Counted from the first letter of the stretch, positions 13,990-24,948 are shown. The stretch: 64,000 bases of DNA from Phenylobacterium sp. J426 (GCF_024699945.1 NZ_JAJOMY010000001.1:3231001-3295000); one strand, 5' to 3'. Notes: generated from the letters alone by a model not told the origin. A program made the numbers and translations.

Positions 13990-14519
13990 ACCGGGCGCAA
14001 CGCCACCTGCGGGCCGTCGGGAAGTTGGACGGTGATGCGATCTCCCGCCCTCGCCTCGCCGCCGGCCAGCACGATCGCCATGACGCCGGCCTTGCGGACG
14101 GGTTCGCTGCCGGGTCCTCGTCCGAGGCAAGCCTGCATCAGCCCGGGCGCTATGGCTTCCAACTGAACGCAGGGATTGCGCAGGCCGGTCAGTTCGAGAA
14201 CCACCGTGTCGCCGACATGCACTCGCGCCCCTTTCGGGAGGGAGAGCAAGTCGAGGTCGCGTGTGGTGATGTTCTCGCCCATCAGACCCGGACGAACGGC
14301 GAAGCCCTGAGCCGCCAGCTCGTCGAAAAGCTCGGCGTGGATCAGATGCACCTGCCGGAGGTTCGGCAGGCCGGGATTGAAGCGGCGGCGACTGCGATGT
14401 CGCACCTTCGACCCGCAGTGGGCGTCGCCCTCCACGCCTTCCCCGGCGATCAGCCGGATCATCAATTGATTGGGCTTGTCGACGCCGTGGCTCTTCTTGC
14501 GGCTCACCGCCACGACCAT
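13986..14519 (-). CDS. MOSC domain protein
   Basis: A 177-aa protein of the MOSC family (YiiM-like). It shows GVEGDAHCGSKVRHRSR, HLIHAELFDELAAQGF, GLMGENITTRDLDLLSLPKG and LTGLRNPCVQLEAIAPG, the last carrying the conserved MOSC cysteine. MOSC domains handle sulfur carried by pyridoxal phosphate or molybdenum cofactor enzymes. An ATG 7 codons upstream (14540) is an alternative start. Its stop overlaps the tadG-like stop convergently. Confidence 0.85.
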   Translation of the reverse strand: MVVAVSRKKSHGVDKPNQLMIRLIAGEGVEGDAHCGSKVRHRSRRRFNPGLPNLRQVHLIHAELFDELAAQGFAVRPGLMGENITTRDLDLLSLPKGARVHVGDTVVLELTGLRNPCVQLEAIAPGLMQACLGRGPGSEPVRKAGVMAIVLAGGEARAGDRITVQLPDGPQVALRPV

Positions 14520-14612
14520 GCCTGCCCCGCCGGATCCCATGGTCTAGGCATAGACCCGTTCGGGCGCGACGTCAGCGGCGCAACAGACGGCCGCTCTCGG
14601 CGTTCACGCTTC

Positions 14613-14870
14613 ATGACCCCGATGCCAGGCCTTTCGATGGAAGAACGGGGCCTCCTCCGCGAGGCCCTCAACGGTCCGCTCGTCGACCGCGACCCTGTCG
14701 CCGTCGGCCTGTGCATCCGGCTTTGCGGGCTGAAGCTGCTGCAGCGTGCCGGGGGCATCGCCGCCGCCAACGGCTGGCGCGGTTCGCCCAACGCGTTCTT
14801 CCTGACGCGGGATGGCTGGGAGCTGATGAAGCTCGAGCGCCGCGGACCGGCGATCCGCCGCGCGGTCTAG
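14613..14870 (+). CDS. small hypothetical protein
   Basis: An 85-aa protein: MEERGLLREALNGPLVDRDP, a helical middle, and GWELMKLERRGPAIRRAV at the end. No family is recognised. It is divergent from the MOSC gene and its stop overlaps the stop of the leftward MFS gene. Confidence 0.5.
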   Translation: MTPMPGLSMEERGLLREALNGPLVDRDPVAVGLCIRLCGLKLLQRAGGIAAANGWRGSPNAFFLTRDGWELMKLERRGPAIRRAV

Positions 14871-16320
14871 GAAGCGTCGTCCCTTGCGAGGGACAGCGGC
14901 GCAGCCACCTCTTCCAGCGACTTCCTCTCGGCCCGCACCCCCAGCCACAGGGCCATGACGGCGGCCACGAGCATCAGGACGCCGCCAAGCAGATAGCCGT
15001 GGAAGATCTGGCTCCGCTCCCCGGTGTCGATCAGGGGCGCCGAACAGCGCCGGTCCAGCCACCCCGCCCAGAAGCGTGCCGGTTGCGTAGAACAGGGAGA
15101 TCGTGATGGCGCGCGTCTCCAACGGAAACAGTTCGCCGACCGTCAGATAGGCGGCGCTCGCACCGGCCGAGGCGAAGAAGAAGATCACCATCCACGCCGC
15201 AGTCTGGGTTTCGGCAGTCAGAGCGCCTTCGGCGAACAGCCATCCCGTCAGGCACAGCAGCGTCCCGGCCACAGCGTAGGTGGCCGAGATCATGATCTTG
15301 CGCCCGATACTGTCGAACAGCCGTCCCAGCAGCAGTGGCCCGGTGACGTTCCCGAGCGCGAACGGCAGCATGAACCAGCCGATGTTCTCCGCGGCCACGC
15401 CATAGAAGCGGGTGAGGATCAGGGCGTAGGTGAAGAAGATGGCGTTGTAGCAGAACGCCTGGGTGGCCATGAGCACGAGCCCCAGGGTCGTCCGCCTGGG
15501 ATGATCCTTGAACAATGTCCGCGCGATGTCGGCCCACCGGGTCGGCCCGCGATGCACGAATGTCAGCCTGGGGAGCGGCCGGATCATCGGCGGCAGCGCC
15601 ACGTGGCGTTCCACGCGCGCCTCGATCTGACGAACCACGGCCTCGGCCTCGTCCGGGCGGCCGTGGGTGAGCAGCCAGCGCGGGCTCTCCGGAATGTAGC
15701 GCCGCACGAAGACGATGATCAGGGCGAGCAGTCCCCCCAATGATGAAGGCCAGCCTCCAGCCCAGCGCCTGGTCCACCACGTCGGGGTCGAGCACCACGA
15801 GGGAGCCCATGGCCCCCAGCGCGGCGCCGATCCAGAAGCTGCCGTTGATGGCGAGCGCGGTCTGGCCGCGCCGCCGTGCGGGAATCAGTTCGTCGATGGC
15901 GGAGTTGATCGCACCATACTCGCCGCCGATGCCGGCGCCCGTCAGGAAGCGGAACAGCAGGAATGACCAGTAGTCCCAGGCGAAGCCGCTCAGGACTGTC
16001 GCCACCATGTAGACGAGCACGGTGATCGTGAAGAGCCGCTTCCGCCCATAGGCGTCCGTAAGCCGTCCGAACACCACGGCTCCGATAACTGCGCCGAGGA
16101 TGTAGGCGCTGGCGGTCCAGCCGATCTGCTGGGCCGTGAGGTTCAGACCGTCGGGCCCGGCGATGGCCGGCGAGAGCGAGCCCACGAGGGTCACCTCAAG
16201 GCCGTCCAGGATCCAGGTGACGCCGAGCGCGATCACCACCAGCCAGTGGAAACGGCTGAACGGCAGGCGATCGAGCCTGGCCGGAATGTCCGTCGTGAAG
16301 ACCTTCCCCGTCCCGTGCAT
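14867..16320 (-). CDS. MFS transporter, two frame breaks
   Basis: A 12-helix major facilitator protein of about 480 aa in three frame pieces. Piece one runs from ATG 16320 through DGLEVTLVGSLSPAIAG, FGRLTDAYGRKRLFT and GAGIGGEYGAINSAIDE. Piece two starts with LLALIIVFVRRYIPESPRWL and includes GRLFDSIGRKIM. Piece three ends in RAERKSLEEVAAPL. The first break sits at a run of six C (15733-15738), one too many for the frame; the second is near 15040. The motifs match the sugar-porter/aromatic-acid symporter branch. Substrate unknown. Confidence 0.75.
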
Positions 16321-16407
16321 CCGCGTCCCGACCTCTCCCTGGTGCGGCGTCAACGCGTGAAGGCCAAGCTTGGGTCCCGCATGGCGACTGGTGTAGAGGC
16401 CGCGACC

Positions 16408-16638
16408 ATGTCGTCCGAAGAAACCTTGGTGGACGCCCGCGGCCACCGCTGCCCCGTGCCCACGCTGCGATTGCGCCGTGCGTTGGAGGCTGCTCCAGCT
16501 GGCGGCCGCGTCCGTCTGCTGGCCGACGACCCCCTCGCCCGTATCGACGTGCCGCATTTCGCCGCCCAAGCCGGAGCCACGGTGCTCGAGCAGGCCGAGA
16601 CCGACGGCGACCTGAGCTTCCTGGTCGCGAAGCCCTAG
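16408..16638 (+). CDS. TusA family sulfurtransferase-like protein
   Basis: A 76-aa TusA/SirA-like protein: DARGHRCPVPTLRLRRAL has the Cys-Pro-x-Pro motif, and VRLLADDPLARIDVPHFAAQ matches the second half of the fold. TusA proteins pass persulfide sulfur for tRNA thiolation or cofactor synthesis. ATG 16408 was chosen over 16381. Its stop overlaps the stop of the BrkB gene. Confidence 0.85.
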   Translation: MSSEETLVDARGHRCPVPTLRLRRALEAAPAGGRVRLLADDPLARIDVPHFAAQAGATVLEQAETDGDLSFLVAKP

Positions 16639-17525
16639 GCGCGACGGCGTCTGTGAAGCGCCAGTTCGACTTCGGTCGCCAGCGCGCCGCCGAAGAACAG
16701 GGCGTTCACGTTCCAGGACAACCAGATCAGGAAGATCACGACCGTGGCCACCGACCCGTAGGTCGCGCCGAGTTGGGCGATCTGCTCGACGTAGAAGCCC
16801 AGGGCCCACGACGCGAAGATGCACAGCGCCGCCGCCGCCGCACCGCCCAGAAACGACGCGCGCCAGTCGACCGGGTCCCGCGACATCGCCCAGCGATAGA
16901 TCAGCGTCATGCCGGCGGCCATGCCGGCGCTGGCCCAGGTCCATTCGCTGTACAGCCACCAGGCGCCGCGTAGAGGCCGCAGGTCGAAGGTCTCGCCGAG
17001 GATACGGAAGCCGAAGAACACGATCGACAGCGCGCCAAGCCCGGTGAAGACGGCGATCAGCACGCCCAGGGCCAACAGGTTGAAGCCGACGAAGCCTCGC
17101 GGCTTATCTTCGTCGTGAATGAAGGACAGCCCCGCAAGCAACGCCTTGAAGCCGCGGTGGGTCGCATAGCCGCCGACCACCAGGGCGATGCCGCTCTGCA
17201 CCGAGATCGCCTCGAACGGCGCGTGGCTGAGCCGCAGCATCTCGCTCTGGAAGATCAGCCGGGCGGCGTCGGGCATGAGCCGGGCCAGGTATTCGCCCTG
17301 GGCCGCCGCCTGGGCAGGGTCGGAAACCAGGCTGTAGACGCCCATCAGGATCGCCAAAGCCGGGAAGATCGCCAGCATGGCGAAGAAGCTGACGCCCCCG
17401 GTGTAGAGCATGACGTCCCGGCCCCAGAGGCGGGTCAGCGACCTGCCCATGATGACCATGGCCGTCCGCGCCCAATGCGTGGGGTCCCAATCCATGGCGC
17501 GCAGCCGTGCGGCGAGGCTCTTCAT
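16635..17525 (-). CDS. YihY/virulence factor BrkB family membrane protein
   Basis: A 296-aa inner-membrane protein with six predicted helices. Family landmarks are YTGGVSFFAMLAIFPALAIL, a long periplasmic segment, GYATHRGFKALLAGLSFIHDE, DWRASFLGGAAAAALCIFASW and YGSVATVVIFLIWLSWN. The family was once called ribonuclease BN but is now regarded as a transporter-like protein of unknown substrate. ATG 17525 was used instead of TTG 17561. Confidence 0.9.
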   Translation of the reverse strand: MKSLAARLRAMDWDPTHWARTAMVIMGRSLTRLWGRDVMLYTGGVSFFAMLAIFPALAILMGVYSLVSDPAQAAAQGEYLARLMPDAARLIFQSEMLRLSHAPFEAISVQSGIALVVGGYATHRGFKALLAGLSFIHDEDKPRGFVGFNLLALGVLIAVFTGLGALSIVFFGFRILGETFDLRPLRGAWWLYSEWTWASAGMAAGMTLIYRWAMSRDPVDWRASFLGGAAAAALCIFASWALGFYVEQIAQLGATYGSVATVVIFLIWLSWNVNALFFGGALATEVELALHRRRRA

Positions 17526-17591
17526 CGCGCGCAGGGTGGTCAAGCGGTCCCTGACTCGCAACCCGCGTCGGCGAGACGGTCAAAACCATAA

Positions 17592-17619
17592 CGGCCCGCT
17601 ACCCTGGGGTAGCGGGCCG
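17592..17619 (-). terminator. 12-bp hairpin downstream of the racemase gene
   Basis: A perfect 12-bp stem (17592-17603 with 17608-17619) with loop CTGG. Read leftward it is followed by TTATGGTTTT. It fits an intrinsic terminator for the racemase gene, which ends at 17740. Confidence 0.65.
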
Positions 17620-17739
17620 CCGATGGGCGTGTCGTTCCATCCGGGGCGGCCGCCGCTTCGAGGGACGGGAGAGCGCGACGACCGTCCGATGCGGAACTTG
17701 CGGCTCGCCGGCTGAACCCAGTCTGAACGGCGCTTTCAG

Positions 17740-18850
17740 CTACAGCGCTGCGATCTCGGCCTCGGAGAAGCCCCAATCCTTCAGCGCCTCGGCGTTATGC
17801 GCGCCCACCTGAGGCGGCGGGCCCTGTATCTTGCCGGGAGTGGCCGAGAACCGCGGCGCGGGCGCCGGCTGGATGACGCCGGCGACCTCTACGAACGTCT
17901 CGCGGGCCTTGTTATGGGCATGCTGCGGCGCCTCGTCGAGGTCGAGGATCGGGGCGAAGCAGACATCGGTCGCCTCCATGAGTTCGCACCATTCCGCCTG
18001 GGTCTTGGCGCCGATCACCTGAGCCAGCTTCTCGCGCAGTTGGGGCCACGCGCTCTTGTCCATCTGTCGCTGGAAATCGGGGTCCGTGATGCCGGTCTTC
18101 TCCAGCAGCAGCGCGTAGAACTGCGGCTCGATCGAGCCGATCGACACCCACTTCCCGTCCGAGCACTGGTAGGTGTCGTAGAAGTGGGCCCCGCCATCCA
18201 GGAGGTTCGAGCGTCGCTGCTCCGTCCACATGCCGGACGCCTTGAAGCCGTAGAACATGGCCATGAGCGAGGCGGCGCCGTCGCTCATGGCGCAGTCGAT
18301 GACCTGACCCTTTCCGGTCTCACGGGCGCTGATCACGCCGGCCAGGATGCCGAAAGCAAGATAGAGCGCTCCGCCGCCGAAATCGCCGACCAGATTCAGA
18401 GGCGGGACCGGCTTTTCGTCAGTGCCGATGGCGTGCAGCGCGCCGGTGATGGCGATGTAGTTCATGTCGTGGCCAGCGGCCTGGGCGTAGGGGCCGGTCT
18501 GGCCCCAGCCGGTCATGCGACCGTAGACCAGCTTCGGATTGCGCTTCAACGCCACGTCCGGACCAAGGCCTAGCCGCTCCATCACACCCGGCCGAAAGCC
18601 CTCGAAAACGACGTCGGCCTTCTCCATCAGTTTCAGGCAGGTCTCGACCGCGTCAGGTGACTTGAGGTCCAACGCCACCGAGCGGCGGCCGCGCGCGGTG
18701 ATGTCCGAGGGCGCGCCCCCCGCGTCCGCCCTTCCGATCGATGCGGATCACGTCCGCGCCCAGGTCGGACAGCAGCATGCCGCAGAAGGGCCCGGGACCG
18801 ATCCCGGCGAATTCGACGATCTTCAGGCCCGTGAGCGGTCCCTGGCGCAT
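17740..18850 (-). CDS. alpha-methylacyl-CoA racemase (CaiB/BaiF family), frameshifted
   Basis: About 370 aa in two frames. The N-terminal piece (ATG 18850) has [20 protein letters not shown] and [13 protein letters not shown]. The remainder has [48 protein letters not shown] and [20 protein letters not shown]. The break coincides with a run of six C (18716-18721), where seven would restore the frame. Family members move CoA or epimerise branched acyl-CoA in fatty-acid or sterol breakdown. The AGHD and NYIA region favours the racemase branch. Confidence 0.85.
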
Positions 18851-18909
18851 GGCTTCCTCCTGGTTTGCGGCGAACCTAGGAACGATGACGCGCCGTCAGC
18901 CAAGTCACG

Positions 18910-19674
18910 CTAGCCGCCCCCGGGAAGAGACTGGCCATCGTCCACCGTCACAAGCGTGCCCGTGATCGCCTTCGCGCCCGGTCCGGCCAGCATCATGAAG
19001 GCGGCGTCCAGATCGGAGGCCTCCATCAGTCGGCGGCGGGGGAAGCCCTTCAGCTGCTTCTGCCCGCCCTCGGTGGGCCACCACGCATCGTTGATCGCCG
19101 TCTCGATGTAGCCGGGGCACAAGGCGTTCACGGCGATGCCGCGCCGGGCCCACTCGCGCGCCAGGCTCTTGGTCAGCATGCCGACCGCCGCCTTCGACCC
19201 GCAGTAGGCCGACAGTCCGGGCAGGACGGTGTGGCTGGCGATGGAGCCGATGTTGACGATGCGGCCCTCGACACCGGCGGCGATCATCCGCCGGGCGGCC
19301 TCGACGGCGGCGAAATAGGTCCCGCGCACGTTCACGGCGAAGGTGTTGTCGAAATCCTCGATCGAGATGTCCAGCGCCAGGCCCTCGCCGCCGACCCCGG
19401 CGTTGTTCACCAGGATTTCGATCGTTCCGAGCTTGGCCTGAATCTCGTCGAAGGCAGGCCCGATGGCGTGAGCATCCGCCACGTCGAGCGGCAGCGCCAA
19501 GGCCTTGCCGCCGGCCGAATTGATATCTTCGGCGAGCGCCTCGATGCGGTCTACCCGGCGCGCGGTGATCGCCACGGCCGCGCCTTCCCGCGCCAGCAGG
19601 CTCGCGAAATGCGCGCCAAGGCCACCGCTCGCGCCGGTCACCACGGCGACCTTCCCAGACAATTGTCCCGACAT
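18910..19674 (-). CDS. SDR family NAD(P)-dependent oxidoreductase
   Basis: A 254-aa classical short-chain dehydrogenase. The cofactor motif is TGASGGLG, then NNAG, the catalytic Ser in NIGSIASH, YxxxK in YCGSK, and a PGYIETAIN loop. ATG 19674 is preceded by GAGGGG and is preferred over 19713. It lies 60 nt upstream of the racemase in the same direction, suggesting joint acyl-CoA metabolism. Confidence 0.9.
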   Translation of the reverse strand: MSGQLSGKVAVVTGASGGLGAHFASLLAREGAAVAITARRVDRIEALAEDINSAGGKALALPLDVADAHAIGPAFDEIQAKLGTIEILVNNAGVGGEGLALDISIEDFDNTFAVNVRGTYFAAVEAARRMIAAGVEGRIVNIGSIASHTVLPGLSAYCGSKAAVGMLTKSLAREWARRGIAVNALCPGYIETAINDAWWPTEGGQKQLKGFPRRRLMEASDLDAAFMMLAGPGAKAITGTLVTVDDGQSLPGGG

Positions 19675-19792
19675 CCCCTCGTTCCTCCGACGCTTCAGCG
19701 TTTCTGCAACCATTGCGCGCGCCTAGTCTCTGCGGCTTTGGGCCCGCGCGATTCCGTGCTTAGGACAGCGACGGGCGTTTTGGGATGGGGAA

Positions 19793-21124
19793 ATGGCGTC
19801 AGGCGTACAGGCCCGGGTGTTGATCGCAGCGCGCGATGATTCCGTGGCCGGACCTCTCGCCGAAGGGCTGGATCGCCTCGGCTGGCGCACAGTGACCGCA
19901 CGCCGGCTCGTCACGGCCGAGACCGCGTTGTCGGATCTGCAGATCGAAGCCGCCATCATCGATCTCGCCGGCTTCGGCGACGAGGCCGAGGGCATCGCCG
20001 GGCGGCTGAAGGCCGCCTGTGCTCCACGCCGTCTTCCGGTCATCGGCATGGGCAGACCTGACCCTTTCCTGAAGGACCTGGGATTCGATCTCGTGGTGGC
20101 TCCGCCATTGCACCCGGCTCAGGCGGCCATGCGGCTGGAAAGCCTCGTCCGCACGGCGGTGTCCGAGGAGGAGTTCGAGCTTCGCCTCGAGAGCTTCGCC
20201 GAGCGGGGCCATCTGCTGGAGCTGCCGGCCGACGATCCCACGCCCTACCGGGTTCTCGCCATCGGCGAGCCGGCGCCCCAGTTCCTGGCGCTCTCCAACG
20301 CACTGGCCCGCAACGGCGCCGAGGTCACCGGCGCCTTCACCGCGTTCACGGCCTTCGATTTCCTGCATGAGCGGCCGTTCGACGCCGTCGTGCTCTGGGC
20401 CGGCGACAGTCCGCAGGAGGCGCTCTCCATCGCCGCCGGCATGCGTCGCAATACGCGTCTCTATCACACGCCCGCCCTGCTCTATCTCAAGGGCGAGGCC
20501 ACGCTGACGGCCGCGGAGGCCTACAACCGCGGCATCAGCGACGTGGCGACGCCGGACACCGCCGAAAGCGAGACGGCTCGCCGGGTCGTCGAACTCGCCC
20601 GCGCGTTCCGCCGGCAAAAGGCGGTGCGCGACGCGCTGGAGCAGGCCCGCCATTCGGGCCTGATGGACGCCGCTACCGGCCTGTTCACCCGCGATCTGTT
20701 CGCCGCTCACCTCGCGCGGCTGGCGCGCGCCTCGCGGGCGCGCAATCGGCCGCTGAGCGTCTGCGTGCTGAAGCTGGCCGAAAAGCCCGAACTCCGCGCG
20801 CCCCGCGCCGGCGGCTGGGTGGCCCGCGCCGTGCCCCAGATCGGCTCTATGGTGGGCCGTCTCGTTCGGGTCGAGGACACGGGCGCCCGGCTCGGGCCGG
20901 AGGTGTTCGCTCTCGCCCTCCCCGCCACGCCGCTGCACGCCGCCGAAGCCGCGGGCCAGCGCATCTCCGCCGTCATCGGCTGCACGGCGTTCGAAGCCGG
21001 CCAAGGGAACAAGCCGTTTGTCGTCGACTTCGACATGGGCGCCGCCGAGGTCACGTCCCCGGACGCCGTCGTCCAGGCCCTCGAGCAGGCCGCCGCGGCC
21101 GCCGCCGGGCGCAAGGCTGGTTAG
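19793..21124 (+). CDS. popA: PopA-like c-di-GMP receptor with degenerate GGDEF domain
   Basis: A 443-aa protein with two receiver-like domains (~1-130 and ~150-270) and a C-terminal GGDEF-fold domain (~285-440). The GGDEF site is degenerate (GPEVF), but the inhibitory-site motif RVED sits exactly five residues before it. The protein should therefore bind c-di-GMP without making it. This is the design of Caulobacter PopA, which recruits RcdA and CtrA to the ClpXP protease pole during the cell cycle. In PopA and PleD the first receivers carry the phosphoacceptor; here the receivers look degenerate. Orthology is inferred from architecture and its position beside mfd. Confidence 0.75.
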   Translation: MASGVQARVLIAARDDSVAGPLAEGLDRLGWRTVTARRLVTAETALSDLQIEAAIIDLAGFGDEAEGIAGRLKAACAPRRLPVIGMGRPDPFLKDLGFDLVVAPPLHPAQAAMRLESLVRTAVSEEEFELRLESFAERGHLLELPADDPTPYRVLAIGEPAPQFLALSNALARNGAEVTGAFTAFTAFDFLHERPFDAVVLWAGDSPQEALSIAAGMRRNTRLYHTPALLYLKGEATLTAAEAYNRGISDVATPDTAESETARRVVELARAFRRQKAVRDALEQARHSGLMDAATGLFTRDLFAAHLARLARASRARNRPLSVCVLKLAEKPELRAPRAGGWVARAVPQIGSMVGRLVRVEDTGARLGPEVFALALPATPLHAAEAAGQRISAVIGCTAFEAGQGNKPFVVDFDMGAAEVTSPDAVVQALEQAAAAAAGRKAG

Positions 21125-24100
21125 GCCGCCAGCTTCGCGAGCTCCCGAAGGACCTTCTCCGCCGCATCGAGGCGCTGCTTCGGCGTCTCCCACTCGCCCT
21201 TCACCACGACCTTGTTGTCGGGGCGGAGCTTCCAGGCGACCTGGTTCTTGGCCAGGAATGGGATCAGGTTCTCAGGCTTGGCGAACTGGTCGTTGCGGAA
21301 CGTCACCACGGCGCCCTTCGGACCGACGTCGATCTTCGAGACGTTGGCCTCGCGGCACAGGCCCTTGATGGCGACGACCTTCAGCAGCTGGTCGGCTTCG
21401 GCCGGCAGTGGGCCGAACCGGTCGATCAGCTCGGCCGCCAGCGCTTCGCGGTCGTCCGCCTTCTCGGCGTCCGAGATCCGACGGTAGATCGCCAGGCGGA
21501 CGTTGAGATCCGGGATGTACTCGTCCGGCAGAAGCACTGCCGCGCCGGTGTTGATCTGCGGGGACCAGCCGCGATCGTGGACGAGGCCCTCGGCGCCGGC
21601 GCGGGTCTTCAGCTCGTTCACCGCATCCTCCAGCATCTGCTGGTACAGCTCGACGCCGATCTCGCGGATATGGCCCGACTGCTCCTCGCCCAGCAGATTC
21701 CCACCGCCGCGGATGTCGAGGTCGTGGCTGGCCAGCTGGAAGCCGGCGCCCAGGTTGTCGAGGGATTGCAGCACCTTCAGGCGCTTCTCCGCCGACAGGG
21801 TCAGCTGCTTCTCGGCCGGCGTGGTCATGTAGGCGTAGGCCCGCGCCTTCGACCGGCCCACGCGTCCGCGCAGCTGGTAGAGCTGCGCCAGGCCGAACAT
21901 GTCGGCGCGATGGATGATCAGGGTGTTGGCCGTCGGGATATCGAGGCCGCTCTCCACGATCGTGGTCGACAGCAGCACGTCGTACTGGCCGTCGTAGAAG
22001 GCGGTCATCACCTCCTCGAGCTGGGTCGGGCTCATCTGGCCGTGGCCGACCACGAACTTCACTTCGGGGACCTGTTCGCGCAGGAAGCGTTCGAGCTCCG
22101 GGAGGTCGTTGATCCGCGGGGCCACGAAATAGGCCTGGCCGCCGCGGTACTTCTCGCGAAGCAGCGCCTCGCGGACGACCACCGGATCCCACGGTGTGAT
22201 GTAGGTCCGAACCGCCAGGCGATCGACCGGGGGCGTCGCGATGATCGACATCTCCCGGATGCCGGACAGCGACATCTGCAGCGTCCGCGGGATCGGCGTC
22301 GCAGTCAGCGTCAGCATGTGTACGTCGGCCCGAAGCTCCTTGAGCTTCTCCTTGTGCTTCACGCCGAAGTGCTGCTCCTCGTCGACGATCACGAGGCCGA
22401 GGTCCTTGAAGCTGACCTGCTTCGAGAGCACCGCGTGCGTGCCGACGACGATCTCGACCTCGCCCTTGGCCAGCCCGTCCCGCGTTTCCGCAGCTTCCTT
22501 GGCGGGCACGAGACGCGACAGACGCCGCACCTTCACGGGCCAGCCCTCGAACCTCTCGGTGAAGGTCTTGTAGTGCTGACGGGCCAGGAGCGTCGTGGGG
22601 GCCACGATCGCCACCTGCTGGCCGCTCATCGCCACCACGAAGGCCGCACGCAGCGCCACCTCGGTCTTCCCGAAGCCCACGTCGCCGCAGATCAACCGGT
22701 CCATCGGCTTGCCGGCGGACAGGTCCTCCAGGACGTCTCCGATGGCCATGAGCTGGTCGTCGGTTTCCTCGTACGGGAAGCGGGCGCAGAACTCGTCGAA
22801 CACGCCCTGCGGCGGCTCCACGGCGTCGGTCGTCTTGGTGGCGCGCTCCGCGGCGATGCGGATCAGGCCGTCGGCCATCTCGCGCAGGCGCTCCTTGGCC
22901 CGTGCTTTGCGCGCCTGCCAGGCGGCGCCGCCCAGCCGGTCCAGCTGCACATTCTCGCCGTCCGCGCCGTAGCGGGTCAGCAGGTCGATGTTTTCTACGG
23001 GTAGGTAGAGTTTGGCCTCGCCGCCGTAGTGCAGCTCCAGCGTGTCGTGTGGCGCGCCCTGCACGTCCAGGGTCTTCAGGCCCGCATAGCGCCCGATGCC
23101 ATGGTCGATATGCACCACCAGGTCGCCGGTCGTCAGCGCCGACGCCTCGGCCAGGAAGTTGGAGGCCCGCCGCCGCTTGCGCGGTCGCGCCAGCCGGTCG
23201 CCCAGGATGTCCGTCTCGGAGATGACCGCCAGGCTGTCGGTCTCGAAGCCGTGGTCCAGCGGCAGCACGACCCGCTGCGGCTTCTTGGGATCGGCGGCCT
23301 TCGCCTGGTCCCAGTAGGACGCCAGGGGCAGGCTCTTCAGCCCGTGGTCCGACAGCATGTGGCCGAGGCGGTCCGACGAGCCGTCCGACCATGAGGCGAA
23401 CAGCACCCGCTTGCCGTCGCCGGACAGCTTCTTCGCGTGGTCGACCGTCGCCTCGAACAGGTTGACGCTGTCCAGCTTGCGCTCCGGCCCGAAGTCGCGC
23501 CCCTGGCGAGCGCCCATGTCGAGCACCGCCTCGCCTTCGGCCTCGTTGAAGGCCGAGAAGCGCCGCGTCGCTCGCTTCGCCAGCAACTCCGCCCACTCAT
23601 CCTTGCCGAGATAGAGCCGCGTGGGCTCCAACGGGTGGTAGTGGGTCTTCCGCTCGTTCGCCGTCCGGCTCTCGTAGGCGTCAGCGATCATCGCCAGCCG
23701 TTCGTCGCGGGCGTCGCGGGAGAGGTGGTCGAGCGCGATCAGCGCATCTGCCGGCAGATAGTCGAAGAGCGTCCCCAGGTCGCCGTAGAACAGCGGCAGG
23801 TAGTGCTCCATCCCCGCGCGGCGGCCGCCTTCCGAGATCGCGGCGTACAGCGGGTCGTCGCCCGGCGCGCCAAAGCTCTCGAGGTATCCGGTTCGGAAGC
23901 GGCTGATGGCGTCGGCGTCCAGCAGCGCCTCGCTGACCGGAAGCAGGCTGACGTCCTTGAGCTGCTTCGTGGAGCGCTGGGTCTCGGGGTCGAAGGCGCG
24001 GATGCTCTCCAACGTGTCGCCGAACAGGTCCAGGCGCACGGGCTCCTCGGCCGTCGGCGGAAAGACGTCGATGACGCCGCCGCGGATGGCGAACTCGCCC

Positions 24101-24612
24101 TTGTCGGAGACGGTCGAGGCGCGGCTGTAGCCGTTGACCGCGAAATAGCGTTCGAGGTCGCCGATATCGACGGAGTTGCCGACCTTCGCCGCATAGCTGG
24201 CGCGCTTGACGAACTTCACGGGCGGCACGCGCTGCAACAGCGCCGGGACGGATGTCACCAGCAGGACGGGCTTCTTGTCATCGAGGCCGTGGGCGAGCCG
24301 CGAGAGCGTCGCCATGCGCTGGGCGGCGATACCTGGCGAAGGCCCGATCCGGTCGTACGGCAGACAGTCCCAGGCCGGGAAGGTGATCACCTCGACGCTC
24401 TCCGCGAAGAACCGGAAGGCGTCGACGAAGGCCGAGATGCGAGCGCCGTCGCGGGCGACGAAGACCGACAGGCCCTTCCGCGCCTTGACCACGTCCGCCA
24501 TCACCAGCGCATCGAAGCCCTCGGGCGCCCCGACCAGGTCCAGACGGCCGGGATCCTCGGCGACCCGACGCAGTTGGGCGGCGCTCACCGGCCGCGAACC
24601 GTCAGCTGCCAC
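21121..24612 (-). CDS. mfd: transcription-repair coupling factor Mfd
   Basis: A 1163-aa protein, full length for Mfd. The N-terminal UvrB-like module is followed by the RNA-polymerase-interacting domain ([20 protein letters not shown] to [14 protein letters not shown]) and a superfamily 2 translocase core with [30 protein letters not shown] and [19 protein letters not shown]-terminal TRCF domain closes the protein. It displaces stalled RNA polymerase and recruits UvrA. The N-terminus overlaps the end of the sdhE-like gene by 11 nt. Confidence 0.97.
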   Translation of the reverse strand: MAADGSRPVSAAQLRRVAEDPGRLDLVGAPEGFDALVMADVVKARKGLSVFVARDGARISAFVDAFRFFAESVEVITFPAWDCLPYDRIGPSPGIAAQRMATLSRLAHGLDDKKPVLLVTSVPALLQRVPPVKFVKRASYAAKVGNSVDIGDLERYFAVNGYSRASTVSDKGEFAIRGGVIDVFPPTAEEPVRLDLFGDTLESIRAFDPETQRSTKQLKDVSLLPVSEALLDADAISRFRTGYLESFGAPGDDPLYAAISEGGRRAGMEHYLPLFYGDLGTLFDYLPADALIALDHLSRDARDERLAMIADAYESRTANERKTHYHPLEPTRLYLGKDEWAELLAKRATRRFSAFNEAEGEAVLDMGARQGRDFGPERKLDSVNLFEATVDHAKKLSGDGKRVLFASWSDGSSDRLGHMLSDHGLKSLPLASYWDQAKAADPKKPQRVVLPLDHGFETDSLAVISETDILGDRLARPRKRRRASNFLAEASALTTGDLVVHIDHGIGRYAGLKTLDVQGAPHDTLELHYGGEAKLYLPVENIDLLTRYGADGENVQLDRLGGAAWQARKARAKERLREMADGLIRIAAERATKTTDAVEPPQGVFDEFCARFPYEETDDQLMAIGDVLEDLSAGKPMDRLICGDVGFGKTEVALRAAFVVAMSGQQVAIVAPTTLLARQHYKTFTERFEGWPVKVRRLSRLVPAKEAAETRDGLAKGEVEIVVGTHAVLSKQVSFKDLGLVIVDEEQHFGVKHKEKLKELRADVHMLTLTATPIPRTLQMSLSGIREMSIIATPPVDRLAVRTYITPWDPVVVREALLREKYRGGQAYFVAPRINDLPELERFLREQVPEVKFVVGHGQMSPTQLEEVMTAFYDGQYDVLLSTTIVESGLDIPTANTLIIHRADMFGLAQLYQLRGRVGRSKARAYAYMTTPAEKQLTLSAEKRLKVLQSLDNLGAGFQLASHDLDIRGGGNLLGEEQSGHIREIGVELYQQMLEDAVNELKTRAGAEGLVHDRGWSPQINTGAAVLLPDEYIPDLNVRLAIYRRISDAEKADDREALAAELIDRFGPLPAEADQLLKVVAIKGLCREANVSKIDVGPKGAVVTFRNDQFAKPENLIPFLAKNQVAWKLRPDNKVVVKGEWETPKQRLDAAEKVLRELAKLAA

Positions 24613-24889
24613 CGGCCATCCCCTTGGCGTAAACTTCGTCGCGGAAGAGTTTGAGACGGTTCATCAATTCGCCATCGAACTCAGGCGGCGTCGGCTGGGT
24701 GTCGAGGATCCAGCCGTAGAGGTCCTGGTCAGGCTGCTCCAGCAGCCGCTCGAACCAGTCGAGTTCCTCGGGCGAGAACGTCGAAACGTGTTTGTCCGCG
24801 AACGGCCCCAGAATGAGGTCCGCTTCCCGGAAGCCGCGGCGCCAGGCCCGCAGCTTCAGCTTCTTCAGCCGTGCATCTTCAGTCGTCAT
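24602..24889 (-). CDS. sdhE: succinate dehydrogenase assembly factor SdhE
   Basis: A 95-aa protein of the SdhE/SDH5 (DUF339) family. RLKKLKLRAWRRGFREADLIL contains the flavinylation-linked RGxxE-type motif, followed by FADKHVSTFSPEELDWFERLL and DLYGWI. It helps attach FAD to succinate dehydrogenase. ATG 24889 was chosen over 24982. Placement next to mfd and divergent from recG is typical of alphaproteobacteria. Confidence 0.92.
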   Translation of the reverse strand: MTTEDARLKKLKLRAWRRGFREADLILGPFADKHVSTFSPEELDWFERLLEQPDQDLYGWILDTQPTPPEFDGELMNRLKLFRDEVYAKGMAGGS

Positions 24890-24948
24890 AAGGAGGTCGG
24901 GGATATAGAGGTCCCCTCGCCTCTGCGCCAGTGAGCTATGCTCGAAGC

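Noticed and set aside
16900..17120. BrkB protein as ribonuclease BN
   Set aside because: The historic name comes from a misassignment; tRNA-processing RNase BN is a different protein. Annotated as a YihY/BrkB membrane protein.
21577..23004. Long rightward frame opposite mfd (475 aa)
   Set aside because: It is the antisense shadow of the high-GC mfd gene. Mfd has every family motif and the rightward frame has none.
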